Source of the DNA: Myxococcales bacterium
Lineage (GTDB): Bacteria > Myxococcota_A > Polyangia > Nannocystales > Nannocystaceae
DNA length: 64,000 nucleotides
Reading direction: 5' to 3'
NCBI GenBank assembly: GCA_014240065.1
Contig: JAAZXR010000012.1
Span: 22,166-86,165 of the forward strand
Below are positions 1 through 9,012 of the stretch, in pieces. The notes beneath the pieces were generated by a model. That model was not told the DNA's origin. It did no database searches and worked only from the letters and a program-made list of their open reading frames with translations. Numbering within the stretch: the stretch's first letter is position 1; each line of letters starts with the position of its first letter. The position numbers were made by a program, and so were the translations under genes.

Positions 1-182
1 TCCAAGGCAACCTCGATCCCATGCTCTTGCTTGGCGCACCGGAGACGTTGGTCGCGAGGACGCGGGAGGTGGTGGCTGCCGGGCGAAGAGCGCGTGCGCA
101 CGTGTTCAATCTGGGTCACGGGATCTCTCGCCACACAGATCCCGAGATGGCGAAGTTGATGATCGACACGGTGCACGAATGA
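1..182 (+). CDS. hemE: Uroporphyrinogen decarboxylase, C-terminal fragment
   Basis: Only the last 59 codons lie in the window, in the frame beginning at base 3 and ending at the TGA at 180-182. They read QGNLDPMLLL at the start and FNLGHGIS near the end. Both are hallmark C-terminal motifs of uroporphyrinogen decarboxylase, the cytoplasmic haem-pathway enzyme that removes four acetate carboxyls from uroporphyrinogen III to give coproporphyrinogen III. The next gene starts at 179 inside an ATGA overlap, so the two are probably co-transcribed. The 5' part, including the N-terminal catalytic residues, is outside the window. Confidence 0.9.
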   Translation, partial: QGNLDPMLLLGAPETLVARTREVVAAGRRARAHVFNLGHGISRHTDPEMAKLMIDTVHE

Positions 183-802
183 GCCGGGAGGCGTCTGGGG
201 GAGAGGCCGTCCGCCAGGTGCGGAGGAGCGTGCGCCGTCATCACGTCGCTGGGGGGGCGTGCGGCGCGCTGCTGGCGGTCGTCTCGGCGTGCGTGCTCCC
301 CCCGGTGGCGGCTCCGCCTCCAGCCTCAGCGGAGGCAGCAGCCGATCCTGCGGTGAGCTCTGAAGGCGAGACAGCGCCCGTAGAGGGCGTGCAGGTCGGT
401 GAGGTCGTCGGGCTCAGCGTCCCGCTTTTGGACGGCACGCTGTGGCAGGTTCAAGACGCGGAGGCGCCACGAGTTCAACGATGGTGTGTCGTGATCGGCA
501 GCGCCTCCGATCCCAACTTTCTCTCGGCGCTCGACGTGGTGCGCGCGCCTTTGGAGGGTGTGGGGGTGGTGATCGTGATCGTGGATGAACTTCGAGACGA
601 CGCGGAGCGCGTGCAGGTCGCAGATGCGCGCGTGGGCTGGGATCCAGAGGGTGTCGTGCCGCTGCAACTTGGTGTGTCGGCGCTCCCGTCGGTGGTGATC
701 TTCGACTCGCGCGGCGCGGTGCAATGGAGCGCGTCGTTGACGGGCGCGGAGGGGTTGGCTCAGCGGTGGGGAGAGCTTCGCGAGTCCGCGGTCGCGGAGT
801 GA
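179..802 (+). CDS. Thioredoxin-fold lipoprotein without a CxxC motif
   Basis: This 207-residue protein starts at an ATG that overlaps the hemE stop. A basic N-terminus and hydrophobic stretch end in the lipobox-like VVSAC at about residues 34-38, so it is probably a lipoprotein. The C-terminal part has the tail of a thioredoxin-like fold, with LGVSALPSVVIFDSRG carrying the cis-proline strand at about residues 160-175. The usual redox pair is missing: the only cysteine of the mature domain is in RWCVV near residue 102. It is therefore unlikely to be a simple disulfide oxidoreductase. Its last 43 bases overlap the 3' end of the convergent metallopeptidase gene. Function unknown. Confidence 0.75.
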   Translation: MSREASGGEAVRQVRRSVRRHHVAGGACGALLAVVSACVLPPVAAPPPASAEAAADPAVSSEGETAPVEGVQVGEVVGLSVPLLDGTLWQVQDAEAPRVQRWCVVIGSASDPNFLSALDVVRAPLEGVGVVIVIVDELRDDAERVQVADARVGWDPEGVVPLQLGVSALPSVVIFDSRGAVQWSASLTGAEGLAQRWGELRESAVAE

Positions 803-1995
803 GACGTGTCGAGGCGCGCGCGATCCGGAGCGCGCGGGCAGTCGGCCGCCGACCGACTTGAGATTTGTCGGAGGGCGCGTCGCAATCCACGGTGATTTGG
901 GGCGCGTCGCTCGGCCCTTCGCATCAGCTCAACGAGCTCGCATCGCACGTGAAGGTCCTGCAGCGAGGGCGCACCAGAGCGCGCGATGGAGACGAGCAGA
1001 TCGGGCGAATTCTCGGCGTAGGAGGGTGTTTGGCGCCAAAGGGTCACGGCGACCTCGGCCATCGTTGTGCGACTGAACATGGCCGCCAGCTCGGCGACGA
1101 CCGTTGGATGCATGGGGGCCTTCATGGCTGTGATGGCCGCCACGCGAGCGGCGGCGTACCTGCGGCGGGCGAGGTGACCTCGGACACGGATCGTCGCCTC
1201 CCACCCCGCGCGTCGGGCAGACGCGATGGCGAGCCGGAGCTCTTCACGCTCCGGGGGGCAATAATCATCTGGTGCGTCGGTGAGGGTCGCGCGGTGGCGA
1301 TCTGCTCGCAGGACGCACCTACGATCCGCGCGGTGAGACAGACCGAGGGCGTGTCCAAGTTCATGCAAGATCACATGGGACAGGGCCGCGTCGCTCGCGG
1401 GGGCGTCGTCGCTCCAACTCGCGAGCGAGACGATGGCGGTGGCGTCGGTCAGGCTCGCGTATCCGAAGACTTGACCGTCGGACCGGGATTCGAGCGGTCG
1501 CATCGTTACGCGCATGATGATTCCGGGGGCGCGGGTTGATACGTCGCGGAGTGTTTCTACGGATCGGCGGGCGTCGACCGACGTTGAGATCGGTGTCTTC
1601 TCGTCCGCGCCGGTCCGCGCCCCCGTCGGGACGCACGGCAAGTGGAGTTTGGCGCGGATGATCGCGCAGATCTGTTGGACCCGCGCGCTCGGGACGCCGG
1701 GATCGGCACGGACCGCCACCGTCGGGGGTGGCGCTGGCGTGGAGTCGAGGGAGATCTCCGCGGGGGGGGAGAAGGCGGGGGAGGGCGAGGGGCTCGGGGC
1801 GCCGCCGCACGCGCCAGATCCGAGGGAGAGCGCCGCGGCCAGGGCGCGCGTAACGAAGGCTTGGCGCCCGCGCGGGGGCCCGACGCTCGTCTTGTGATGG
1901 CGCCGCCGGGTCGCCGCGCTCCGGCCGGGGGCGCCGCGCCAGCTCGCGAGCCTCCGCGCGCGGACGGGGGGATCGATGGGAGGTGCGCCGCGCAT
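760..1995 (-). CDS. Putative zinc metallopeptidase lipoprotein (HExGHxxGxxH)
   Basis: A 411-residue protein on the minus strand. Around residues 209-219 it has HELGHALGLSH, the extended zinc-binding motif of metzincin-type metallopeptidases: three histidines bind zinc and the glutamate is the catalytic base. The N-terminus holds a hydrophobic segment ending in SGACGG, a plausible lipobox, followed by a Ser/Pro-rich linker. The protein is therefore expected outside the cytoplasm. The region after the motif is arginine-rich and alpha-helical, with no domain I recognise. The ATG at 1995 leaves a long basic leader before the signal segment, so the true start may be further in. It is divergent from prmC with only 46 bases between them. 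The substrate is unknown. Confidence 0.75.
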   Translation of the reverse strand: MRGAPPIDPPVRARRLASWRGAPGRSAATRRRHHKTSVGPPRGRQAFVTRALAAALSLGSGACGGAPSPSPSPAFSPPAEISLDSTPAPPPTVAVRADPGVPSARVQQICAIIRAKLHLPCVPTGARTGADEKTPISTSVDARRSVETLRDVSTRAPGIIMRVTMRPLESRSDGQVFGYASLTDATAIVSLASWSDDAPASDAALSHVILHELGHALGLSHRADRRCVLRADRHRATLTDAPDDYCPPEREELRLAIASARRAGWEATIRVRGHLARRRYAAARVAAITAMKAPMHPTVVAELAAMFSRTTMAEVAVTLWRQTPSYAENSPDLLVSIARSGAPSLQDLHVRCELVELMRRAERRAPNHRGLRRALRQISSRSAADCPRAPDRARLDTSHSATADSRSSPHR

Positions 1996-2041
1996 GGTTC
2001 TTCTTTACACGAGGTCTGTTTTTGTGGTCTGAGAGAACTCC

Positions 2042-2950
2042 ATGGGCGAGCCTCCTTCCGACCCGCCGCGCCATTCGCGCGAAACACGTAGCGATCGATG
2101 GACCATCGGTGAGCTGTTGAATTGGACGACGTCGCGCCTTGAGGAGCTCGGAGTGACAGAGGCTCGCACCGACGCACAGCACCTGCTCGCGCACGCGCTC
2201 GGCTGCTCACGAATGGACCTCTACGTGCGGTTTCATGAGCTTTTATCCCCGGAGCAGCGAGCGGGATTTCGTGATTTGGTCAAGCGGCGACTCGCGCGAG
2301 AGCCGGTCGCTTATATCGAGGGGAAGCGAGGCTTTCACGCCCTCGACCTCGAGCTCGGCGTGGATCGGCGGGCCTTGATTCCCCGCGCCGACACCGAGGT
2401 CTTGGTGGATTGGGTGTTGGAGGGGGCGACCGCGGATGCGTCGCTCAAGGTGGTCGATGTGGGCACCGGCTCGGGCGCGTTGGCGTTGTCCCTCAAGCAC
2501 AGTTGCCCGGCGTGGTCGGTCACCGCGTGCGACATTTCGAAGGAGGCGCTGGCCCTCGCCCGTGAGAACGCCGCGCTGCATTCGCTGGAGGTCGACTTCG
2601 TCGAGTCCGATCTGCTCTCGGACGTGGCGAGCCCCGCCGGCGGCTGGGATCTCATCGTCGCGAATCTCCCGTACATTCCGTCCCAGGACATCGAATCGCT
2701 CGCGCCGGAGGTGCGGGCCTACGAGCCACGTTTGGCGCTCGACGGGGGGCCGGATGGCCTCGACTTGATCCGGCGGCTGATGGCTCAGACGCTCTGTGGA
2801 GGGGTCTTGGCGCCGCGCGGTGTCGTCTACCTCGAATTCGGAATTCACCAGGCAGACGATGTGACGAGCCTCGTCCGCGATGTGGGCTTGTCGTGCCAGC
2901 TACGGGATGATTTGGCTGGGATCCCTCGCGTGGCGCGGGTGACCCGATAA
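2042..2950 (+). CDS. prmC: Release factor glutamine methyltransferase PrmC (HemK)
   Basis: This 302-residue protein is a SAM-dependent methyltransferase that N5-methylates the glutamine of the GGQ motif in peptide-chain release factors 1 and 2. The N-terminal helical RF-binding domain (about residues 20-100) includes ARTDAQHLLAHALG. The SAM-binding motif VVDVGTGSGALAL is at about residue 136. The family-defining NPPY appears as NLPYIP at about residues 207-212, so the first proline is leucine. Length and domain order fit PrmC. The start is the ATG at 2042. The downstream lipoprotein gene begins 46 bases after the stop on the same strand. Confidence 0.92.
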   Translation: MGEPPSDPPRHSRETRSDRWTIGELLNWTTSRLEELGVTEARTDAQHLLAHALGCSRMDLYVRFHELLSPEQRAGFRDLVKRRLAREPVAYIEGKRGFHALDLELGVDRRALIPRADTEVLVDWVLEGATADASLKVVDVGTGSGALALSLKHSCPAWSVTACDISKEALALARENAALHSLEVDFVESDLLSDVASPAGGWDLIVANLPYIPSQDIESLAPEVRAYEPRLALDGGPDGLDLIRRLMAQTLCGGVLAPRGVVYLEFGIHQADDVTSLVRDVGLSCQLRDDLAGIPRVARVTR

Positions 2951-2996
2951 AGGCAAGAAATTGGGATTTTTTGGCGCTCGCGCCCATGGTTGAACC

Positions 2997-3662
2997 ATGC
3001 TGAACCCGCGACGAATGATTGGGCCCCTCGCGTTTTGTACGCTGACCGCGGGCCTCGGAGGCTGCGCCACGATGAACGGACTGTCGGACAAGTTCGATAT
3101 CGCCTCGCGCAGCTACAATCGCGCGCTGCGGTGGGACGACATGGACACCGCGGTGGCGTTCCTGCCGCCGGAGAGCGTGCCTGGATTTTTGGCTGAGCGG
3201 GAGACGACCGAGGACGTGATTAAGATCGTGGACTACGATCGCGTGCGGGTGCAGGTGGATCAAAAGCACGCGCAAGGCTTCGTGCGGGTGATGCTGCAGT
3301 GGCACTACGACGACTCGCTGACGGTCGAGACCTGCATGATCGATCAAATTTGGCAGTATCACAGCGGCGACTGGACGTTGGTGGAAGAGTGGCAGATCAA
3401 GGGGAGTCCGCTGTTCTTCTTCGCCGACTACGACGAGGAGGATCCGGAGGCGCCGCACCCGTACTTGCCGGGGTTGGAATCGTTTCGCGAGACGCGGATG
3501 ATCGGCTTGTCCGACGCTGAAAAGCGCAAGAAAATTCGGGAGGCGAAACGATCCGCGAGAAAGTCGGCGGAGGATGCGGCTACCGATGAGCGCGCCGCTC
3601 AGGTGCCGCTCGCGCGTGAGAACACATCTTTCGACACACCGGTCATGTCTCAGGCGCGGTAG
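2997..3662 (+). CDS. Uncharacterised lipoprotein
   Basis: A 221-residue protein with a short basic N-terminus, a hydrophobic core and the lipobox LGGC at about residues 19-22, indicating export and lipidation. The mature part is a single mixed alpha/beta domain. It contains ALRWDDMDTAVAFLPPE near residue 45 and an acidic aromatic stretch LFFFADYDEEDPEAPHP near residue 145. A charged, Lys/Arg/Ala-rich tail (about residues 170-200) looks helical. The first domain resembles small nuclear-transport-factor-like or lumazine-binding-like lipoproteins in its general pattern, but I cannot assign a family. It lies between prmC and the TPR gene on the same strand. Function unknown. Confidence 0.75.
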   Translation: MLNPRRMIGPLAFCTLTAGLGGCATMNGLSDKFDIASRSYNRALRWDDMDTAVAFLPPESVPGFLAERETTEDVIKIVDYDRVRVQVDQKHAQGFVRVMLQWHYDDSLTVETCMIDQIWQYHSGDWTLVEEWQIKGSPLFFFADYDEEDPEAPHPYLPGLESFRETRMIGLSDAEKRKKIREAKRSARKSAEDAATDERAAQVPLARENTSFDTPVMSQAR

Positions 3663-3689
3663 GAGAGGTTCGGGTGAGGCGCGGCTTCG

Positions 3690-6245
3690 ATGATGCGACC
3701 CGATGACCCAGCGGACAGCCCTGAGTCGTCGAGCCCGGCGGGTTCGGACCACGACGGCGGCGCGGCGGGATCTGGTGAGCGACCGGTCAACCTGCTGCAC
3801 GATGTGACGATGCACCCCCGTCGCGCGCTCGCGCTCAGACTCGGCGCGCTCGGACTCGTGGTGGCGTTGCTGCTCGCGGGTGGTTGGTGGCTGATGGAGC
3901 GGAGCAGGGAGCAGGTCGCCGCGGAGGCGCTACGAAACGCCGCGTCGCGCCTTCATGGAGGATCGCTCGCGGAGCTGCGCGAGGCCTCTCACACGCTCGC
4001 GCTGGCTGGCGCTTCGACCACGGGTGACGCGCCGATCGATCGCGCGGCGCTCGTCATTGACGCCCTCCGCGTCGCGGAGTTCGGTGACCTCCCGTCACAG
4101 GGACTCGAAGAGCTGAAAAGGCGCACGCGAGATCGAAGCGAGTCCTTTGAGGCGCGCCTCGCCGACGCGCTGCTCACAGCGAGCGAAGGGCGATTCGAGG
4201 CGCTCCGCGCGGCGACCGAGCGCCTCACGGCGATGCCCACGGACGGGGCGTTCGGGGCTGGTCTGACCCAATGGCCGCGGCTCGTCTTGGCGGTACGCGA
4301 GGCGAGCTCAAACAGCCTCACCGATGATATTGACGGAGACGCCCAGGTCGACGCGCTCGAGGGAGCTGAGCGACCGATGGCGGTCAAACGACTAGAGGTG
4401 ACGCGCGACTATCTGAGCGGCGAGCGCCGCAAAGCGATCCGCTGGTTGTCTGCGCTCCGCGATGAGGCCCCGGCACATCTCGGCCTCGCGGCGGACGAGG
4501 CCTTGCTCTTGGCGGCGGGTCGCGAACAGCTCGGGGCGGTCGCCTCGATCTCCGAGCAGCTGGCGTCACGAACGGAGGGGTTGAGCGCGGTCGATCAAGG
4601 TCGCGCGTCGCTCGCGCGAGCCGTGGTCCACCTGTACTCTGGAGATCGAGCTCAAGCGTCCACGCTCGTCGCGCAGGCGTGGCGAACGGGGGCGCCGTGG
4701 GATCGCCTCTCCCGCGATCTCGCGCTCGAGGTCGCGGTCGACGCGGGTGCCTTTGAGCTCGTGGACGTGTTGCTCGCAGAGAGCGGCCTCCCGGAAGAGG
4801 ACATCGAGACCTATCGCGCGTGGAAGTCATTTGCGGCGGGAGATCCAGCGGGCGCGCTCGAACGGCTGGCGGTCCTGGAACAGCGCAGCCCGAGGGTCGC
4901 CTACCTGCAGGGGCTCGCGCTGGTGACTCAAGAGCGATATGGGGAGGCGTGGCCGTGGCTCGAGCGCGCCGAGCAGTTTTATCCGGGGCGCGTGGAGATC
5001 GAAGTGGCGAAGGCGCGGGTGATGCTGCGGCGGGACGATCCGCGGACCATGCTCCGCAGTCTTGAAGGCTTGGCCGAACAGGAGCCGTACGCGCCGCGGG
5101 CGTGGACCGCTCTCGGTGAGGCGCGGCTGCAGGTCTTTCGTTCCAAAGGAGGAGGCGATTTGCGCCTGGCCTTGGCGGCACAATCGGCGCTCGAACACGC
5201 GGTGGAGGTGGAGCCCCTGCCGGCGACGGCGCATCGGCGCCTCGGGGAGCTGTGGCGCGCGCGTATGTCGGCCCGCGAAGACGCGCCCACCCAGGCGCTG
5301 ACTCACTTTCGTGCGGCCGCGGAGATCAACCCCGCCGTCGCTCAAAATCGTGCGGCCTTGGCCTCGATGTTGATGGACATCGGGCTCGACGACGAGGCGA
5401 GCCCCTTGATCACCGCGTTGCTCGACGATGGGGCGGCGTCACCAGCGCTGCAGCTGCGGCAGGTGCGACTGTGGGGCCGTGCTGGAGTGGCGGAGCGCGC
5501 CGACGCCGTGGAGACGCTGTGTGACACCGCGGCGGTCGCGGGGGCGAGCGCCCGCGACATCTCCGTGGCGCGGCTGTACTTCGCGCTTGGGACCTCCGAC
5601 GAGGAGCAGATACGAGCGTTGATTCGCGAGGCGATGGACGCACGCGTCGGTGACGGCGACGACGTCGAGTACATCGGCCTGCTGGTGCGAGCGCTCGCGC
5701 AGCACTACGACGGAGAGGAGGCGCTCAAGCTCGTCCGCCGCGCGATCCGTCGCCGGCCGACCGAGGCGACCGGACATCTGTTCTTGGAGTGGGCGCGGAT
5801 TGAGCTCCACCGCGGCAACTTCGCGCGCGGCGCCGGCTACGCGTACATCGCCTATCGCAGGTTGCGGGAGGCGAACGCGGCCCCGACCTTGCAGGTGGAA
5901 GCGGCGCAGCTCGCGGTGCAAGGGTACGCGCACGGAGCCAGGGCGAAGCCGGCGCTCCGGATCTCAGCGCCGCTCACCCGGCGCTTCGCGATGGTTGGGA
6001 AGGTCTGGCAGATCTATGCGCTCGCGCTTCACGTCGCGTCGGAGTCGCGCAGCTCGCTGGAGGCGGTGAACAGGGCGATCGAGCTCGCCCCCGATCTCGC
6101 CTCGTCGTATGGTCTCCGCGCGAAGATTCAACTGCGGCGAGGCGACCGCCCGGGGGCGCGAGCGTCCATGCGAACCGCCATGAAGCTGGCCGCGGGGACG
6201 CCCGCGTACGGCAGCTACAAGAAAAGTTGGGAGCGGCTACGATGA
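3690..6245 (+). CDS. Large TPR-repeat membrane-anchored protein
   Basis: An 851-residue protein. The first 45 residues are acidic and cytoplasmic-looking, then one transmembrane helix (about residues 48-70, LGLVVALLLAGGWWLM) anchors a long helical domain. Residues 100-840 are made of tetratricopeptide-like helical hairpins with alanine, leucine and small-residue periodicity. Examples are YLQGLALVTQERYGEAWPWL near 410 and SSYGLRAKIQLRRGDRPGA near 810. Such proteins serve as protein-protein scaffolds; here the repeats would lie in the periplasm. The 3' end overlaps the SDR gene in an ATGA, so the two are translationally coupled. I cannot name the partner it binds. Confidence 0.8.
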   Translation: MMRPDDPADSPESSSPAGSDHDGGAAGSGERPVNLLHDVTMHPRRALALRLGALGLVVALLLAGGWWLMERSREQVAAEALRNAASRLHGGSLAELREASHTLALAGASTTGDAPIDRAALVIDALRVAEFGDLPSQGLEELKRRTRDRSESFEARLADALLTASEGRFEALRAATERLTAMPTDGAFGAGLTQWPRLVLAVREASSNSLTDDIDGDAQVDALEGAERPMAVKRLEVTRDYLSGERRKAIRWLSALRDEAPAHLGLAADEALLLAAGREQLGAVASISEQLASRTEGLSAVDQGRASLARAVVHLYSGDRAQASTLVAQAWRTGAPWDRLSRDLALEVAVDAGAFELVDVLLAESGLPEEDIETYRAWKSFAAGDPAGALERLAVLEQRSPRVAYLQGLALVTQERYGEAWPWLERAEQFYPGRVEIEVAKARVMLRRDDPRTMLRSLEGLAEQEPYAPRAWTALGEARLQVFRSKGGGDLRLALAAQSALEHAVEVEPLPATAHRRLGELWRARMSAREDAPTQALTHFRAAAEINPAVAQNRAALASMLMDIGLDDEASPLITALLDDGAASPALQLRQVRLWGRAGVAERADAVETLCDTAAVAGASARDISVARLYFALGTSDEEQIRALIREAMDARVGDGDDVEYIGLLVRALAQHYDGEEALKLVRRAIRRRPTEATGHLFLEWARIELHRGNFARGAGYAYIAYRRLREANAAPTLQVEAAQLAVQGYAHGARAKPALRISAPLTRRFAMVGKVWQIYALALHVASESRSSLEAVNRAIELAPDLASSYGLRAKIQLRRGDRPGARASMRTAMKLAAGTPAYGSYKKSWERLR

Positions 6246-7099
6246 AGACAGGACTGCGAGATCTGAACGTGTTGATTACCGGGGCGTCCGGAGGGATCGG
6301 GGCGGCGCTCGCGGAGGTGTTCTTGGGAGAAGGGTGTCATCTCTCCCTTCACGCCGGGCGATCGAGGGCCGAAGAACTGGCGCGTCGATATGAGGGGAAG
6401 AGGGCGGAGGGCCAGGTGGTGGGCGCGTGGGAGGCCGATGTGCGGGACGTGAACGCCGTGAGCGATGGTGTGGCCGCGGCCCGAGAGCGCCTCGGTCGTA
6501 TCGACGTCTGCGTCGTCAACGCGGGCATCTGGCCGACGGAATCGACGCCGCTGCACGAGCAGGAGGCGGCGCGGATCCGAGAGGTGATCGAGGTGAACTT
6601 GATGGGCGCGATTTGGACCAGCAACGCGTTCATGCGCGCGCTGGCGGCGTCGGGCCCACGCGCGGACGGGCGCGGCGCGAGTCTGTGCTTTGTTGGCTCC
6701 ACCGCGGGGAGGTTTGGCGAGGCGGGACACGCGGAGTACGCCGCGACGAAGGCGGCGATGGTCGGGCTCCTTCGAAGCCTCAAGAACGAGATCGTCCACC
6801 TCGATCCCTACGGACGGGTGAACCTCGTCGAGCCAGGGTGGACGGTGACCCCCATGGCCGCGGCGGCGCTCGAGCAGCCGGGGCTCATCCGCGATGTCGT
6901 GGCGACCATGCCCTTGCGCCAGCTCGCGCGGGCCGAAGACATCGCCCGCGCGGTGGCGGTGCTGTCCTCCCCGTTCATGTCGCGACATGTCTCCGGCCAG
7001 CACCTCACGGTCGCCGGCGGCATGGAGGGACGTCAGCTGTGGCGCGCAGATGATATCGATGAACCCGAGGTTCGCTCACGGCTCCAGCGAGGCGACTGA
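6242..7099 (+). CDS. Short-chain dehydrogenase/reductase
   Basis: A 285-residue classical SDR. The NAD(P)-binding glycine motif TGASGGIG is at about residues 13-20, the NAG motif appears as VVNAGIW near residue 90, and the catalytic Tyr-Lys pair is in YAATK at about 166-170. The active-site serine lies just before it, in the FVGSTAG stretch. I chose the ATG at 6242, which overlaps the stop of the TPR gene (ATGA), rather than the upstream in-frame TTG. The substrate cannot be read from sequence. Coupling to a membrane TPR protein is unusual for an SDR. Its 3' end faces the convergent cytochrome c peroxidase gene 33 bases away. Confidence 0.85.
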   Translation: MKTGLRDLNVLITGASGGIGAALAEVFLGEGCHLSLHAGRSRAEELARRYEGKRAEGQVVGAWEADVRDVNAVSDGVAAARERLGRIDVCVVNAGIWPTESTPLHEQEAARIREVIEVNLMGAIWTSNAFMRALAASGPRADGRGASLCFVGSTAGRFGEAGHAEYAATKAAMVGLLRSLKNEIVHLDPYGRVNLVEPGWTVTPMAAAALEQPGLIRDVVATMPLRQLARAEDIARAVAVLSSPFMSRHVSGQHLTVAGGMEGRQLWRADDIDEPEVRSRLQRGD

Positions 7100-7132
7100 T
7101 TTCATCCCGAACGTCTCCATCGCGGGCGGCGA

Positions 7133-8236
7133 TCAGGCGGGGTCGGGTTTCGGCGTGGTCGGGCCGCTCTCCGGCAGCTGCGGCGCCTTGATATATTCCG
7201 CCGGCAGCTCGCCCGTCAGCGAGTCAAGGAAGGCGAGGATGGCGGCCTTCTCGCTCCCCGACAGGGTCCCCTTCGTGGTCTGGTGCTCCGCCATGATCTC
7301 CACCACCTTCTCGAGGGTGGCGATGCTCCCGTCGTGGAGCCACGGGCCCGTCTTCGCGACGTTGCGCAGGGTCGGCACCTTGAAGGACTGGCGATCCGCC
7401 TCGTTTTTTGTGAGGGCGAAGCGTCCGTCATCCTTGGTGTCGTAGGGCTTCACCGCGCCGAGCTTTTGATACATCGTCCCGCCGAGCGCGGGGCCCGTGT
7501 GACATTGGATGCACCCGGTGTCGATGAAGATCTGCAGTCCGCGCAGGGCGCTCTCGTCGATGCCCGCGTCGTTCCCTCCGAGGAAGTCGTCGAACGGGCT
7601 CGGGGTGACGAGGCGCCGCTCGAACGCGCCGATGGCGGTGGCCATGTTGTCGTAGGTGATCCCCGATTCGGGGAAGGCCTTCTTGAATTGTTCTTGATAC
7701 CCCGGGATGGAGGCGAGGGTGGCGACGACCGCCTCCTCGCTGGGCATCGCCATCTCGATCGGGTTGAGCACCGGGCCCTTGGCTTGGGCCTCCACGTCGG
7801 CCGCCCGACCGTCCCAGAACTGAGCGAGGTGGAAGGCCGCGTGGTACACCGTCGGACTGTTTCGATCGCCGCGCTGTCCCTTATGCCCCGGGGAGGTCGG
7901 CTCTCCATCCACGCCATACCTGGCGAGGTCATGGCAGGTGTTGCAGCTGACATCATGGTTTTTGGACAAGCGCGGGTCGAAGTACAAGCTGCGACCGAGC
8001 GCGACTTTCTCCTCGGACATCGCGTAGGACTTTGGTGTGGCCTCCGCCGGGGAGACGGAGAAATATGTGAGGGCCTGTTTCCTCACGGAGGCGGGGTCCA
8101 GGGCTTTTTGGGTGGCCGACGATGATGAGGACACGCCTCGCTTCGCGCGACGCTCGGGTTTTGTTTCGTCTTTCGATCCGCAACCGACGACACAGAGGGC
8201 GACGACGCTGAGGAGTACCGATTTGAGGTGACCCAT
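7133..8236 (-). CDS. Di-haem cytochrome c peroxidase / MauG-family lipoprotein
   Basis: A 367-residue exported protein. The signal peptide ends in the lipobox CVVGCG at about residues 15-20, so it is probably membrane-tethered in the periplasm. It has two c-type haem sites, CNTCH at about residue 96 and CIQCH at about residue 240, spaced as in bacterial di-haem cytochrome c peroxidases. These reduce hydrogen peroxide with electrons from small cytochromes. GDRNSPTVYHAAF, KVPTLRNVAKTGPWLHDGS and the conserved spacing between the haem domains support the family. MauG-type oxidases share the architecture, so the reaction could differ. It is transcribed opposite to its neighbours, apparently alone. 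Confidence 0.9.
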   Translation of the reverse strand: MGHLKSVLLSVVALCVVGCGSKDETKPERRAKRGVSSSSSATQKALDPASVRKQALTYFSVSPAEATPKSYAMSEEKVALGRSLYFDPRLSKNHDVSCNTCHDLARYGVDGEPTSPGHKGQRGDRNSPTVYHAAFHLAQFWDGRAADVEAQAKGPVLNPIEMAMPSEEAVVATLASIPGYQEQFKKAFPESGITYDNMATAIGAFERRLVTPSPFDDFLGGNDAGIDESALRGLQIFIDTGCIQCHTGPALGGTMYQKLGAVKPYDTKDDGRFALTKNEADRQSFKVPTLRNVAKTGPWLHDGSIATLEKVVEIMAEHQTTKGTLSGSEKAAILAFLDSLTGELPAEYIKAPQLPESGPTTPKPDPA

Positions 8237-8408
8237 GCATGCGACCCTACCAACCCTCGCGCGTTGTTGTCACTCGGTCACCGAGGGTGGAGGCACGTGG
8301 TCGGCGCATCCGAATGGGCTGATGGCGCCAACGCGGCCCCGAGGAGGGCGGTAGATCCGCGGTGAGCACCGCGAGCGTCGGCGTCTGGTCCGGTCCGGGG
8401 AGGCGACC

Positions 8409-9002
8409 TTGGGGCTTGCGCGATGGTGCCTGAGTTGTCACTCTTGCTCCGTGCTTCCAGCTGTACCCACGGGCAGGTCACGACCCAATCGTAGGCGACG
8501 CGTTTCTCGAGGGATCGTGGCCGTCGCGACTGGACTGCTGCTCGGAGGGGTCGTGGCTTGCGGCGCCGACGACGCCGCCTCGATCACGGACCGCCTGTGG
8601 GTGAGCGACGTGCCGTCGAACCCGAGAGAGGAGATTTCGGCCTTCGCCATCTCCAATCTCCGCGGACGCAAACTCGGCGCCCTGTATCAGGGGTCGTTGT
8701 ATCAGGGGACGCAGCGCGGATTTCGATTGGAGCTCGAAGGTCGCCGCGCCGTCTTCGAGATGCTGCAAGACGGATCCCGCCATCCGGTGACCGTTCACAC
8801 TTGCAAGCCGACGACGGGTTTTCATTTTTGTATCGAACTCGAGGGAGATCCGGCCGGCGGGCGACGCTACCAGTCTCGCAAGCGCTGGTCGCTCGGTCGC
8901 TCGAAGGGGGGGCGCGCCGAATCCTCGGTGGTGCCGATGATCCCGTCACTGCTTGAGGAGTTCGAGCTCGCCGCGGTGGAGGTGGCGCCTCCGGCTCCCT
9001 GA
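8409..9002 (+). CDS. Uncharacterised lipoprotein
   Basis: A 197-residue protein predicted from a TTG at 8409 that has a good Shine-Dalgarno (GGGGAGG) six bases upstream. A GTG at 8451 would give a shorter leader. After a basic stretch, the hydrophobic segment VAVATGLLLGGVVACG ends in a lipobox at about residues 48-51. The mature domain is beta-rich with two cysteines (VHTCKP and HFCIELEG) that may form a disulfide. The residues LYQG occur twice in close succession, encoded by an imperfect 15-base tandem repeat near 8682-8711. It precedes the HSP90-like gene by 10 bases and is probably in the same operon. Function unknown. Confidence 0.7.
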   Translation: MGLARWCLSCHSCSVLPAVPTGRSRPNRRRRVSRGIVAVATGLLLGGVVACGADDAASITDRLWVSDVPSNPREEISAFAISNLRGRKLGALYQGSLYQGTQRGFRLELEGRRAVFEMLQDGSRHPVTVHTCKPTTGFHFCIELEGDPAGGRRYQSRKRWSLGRSKGGRAESSVVPMIPSLLEEFELAAVEVAPPAP

Positions 9003-9012
9003 CCCGAACACC

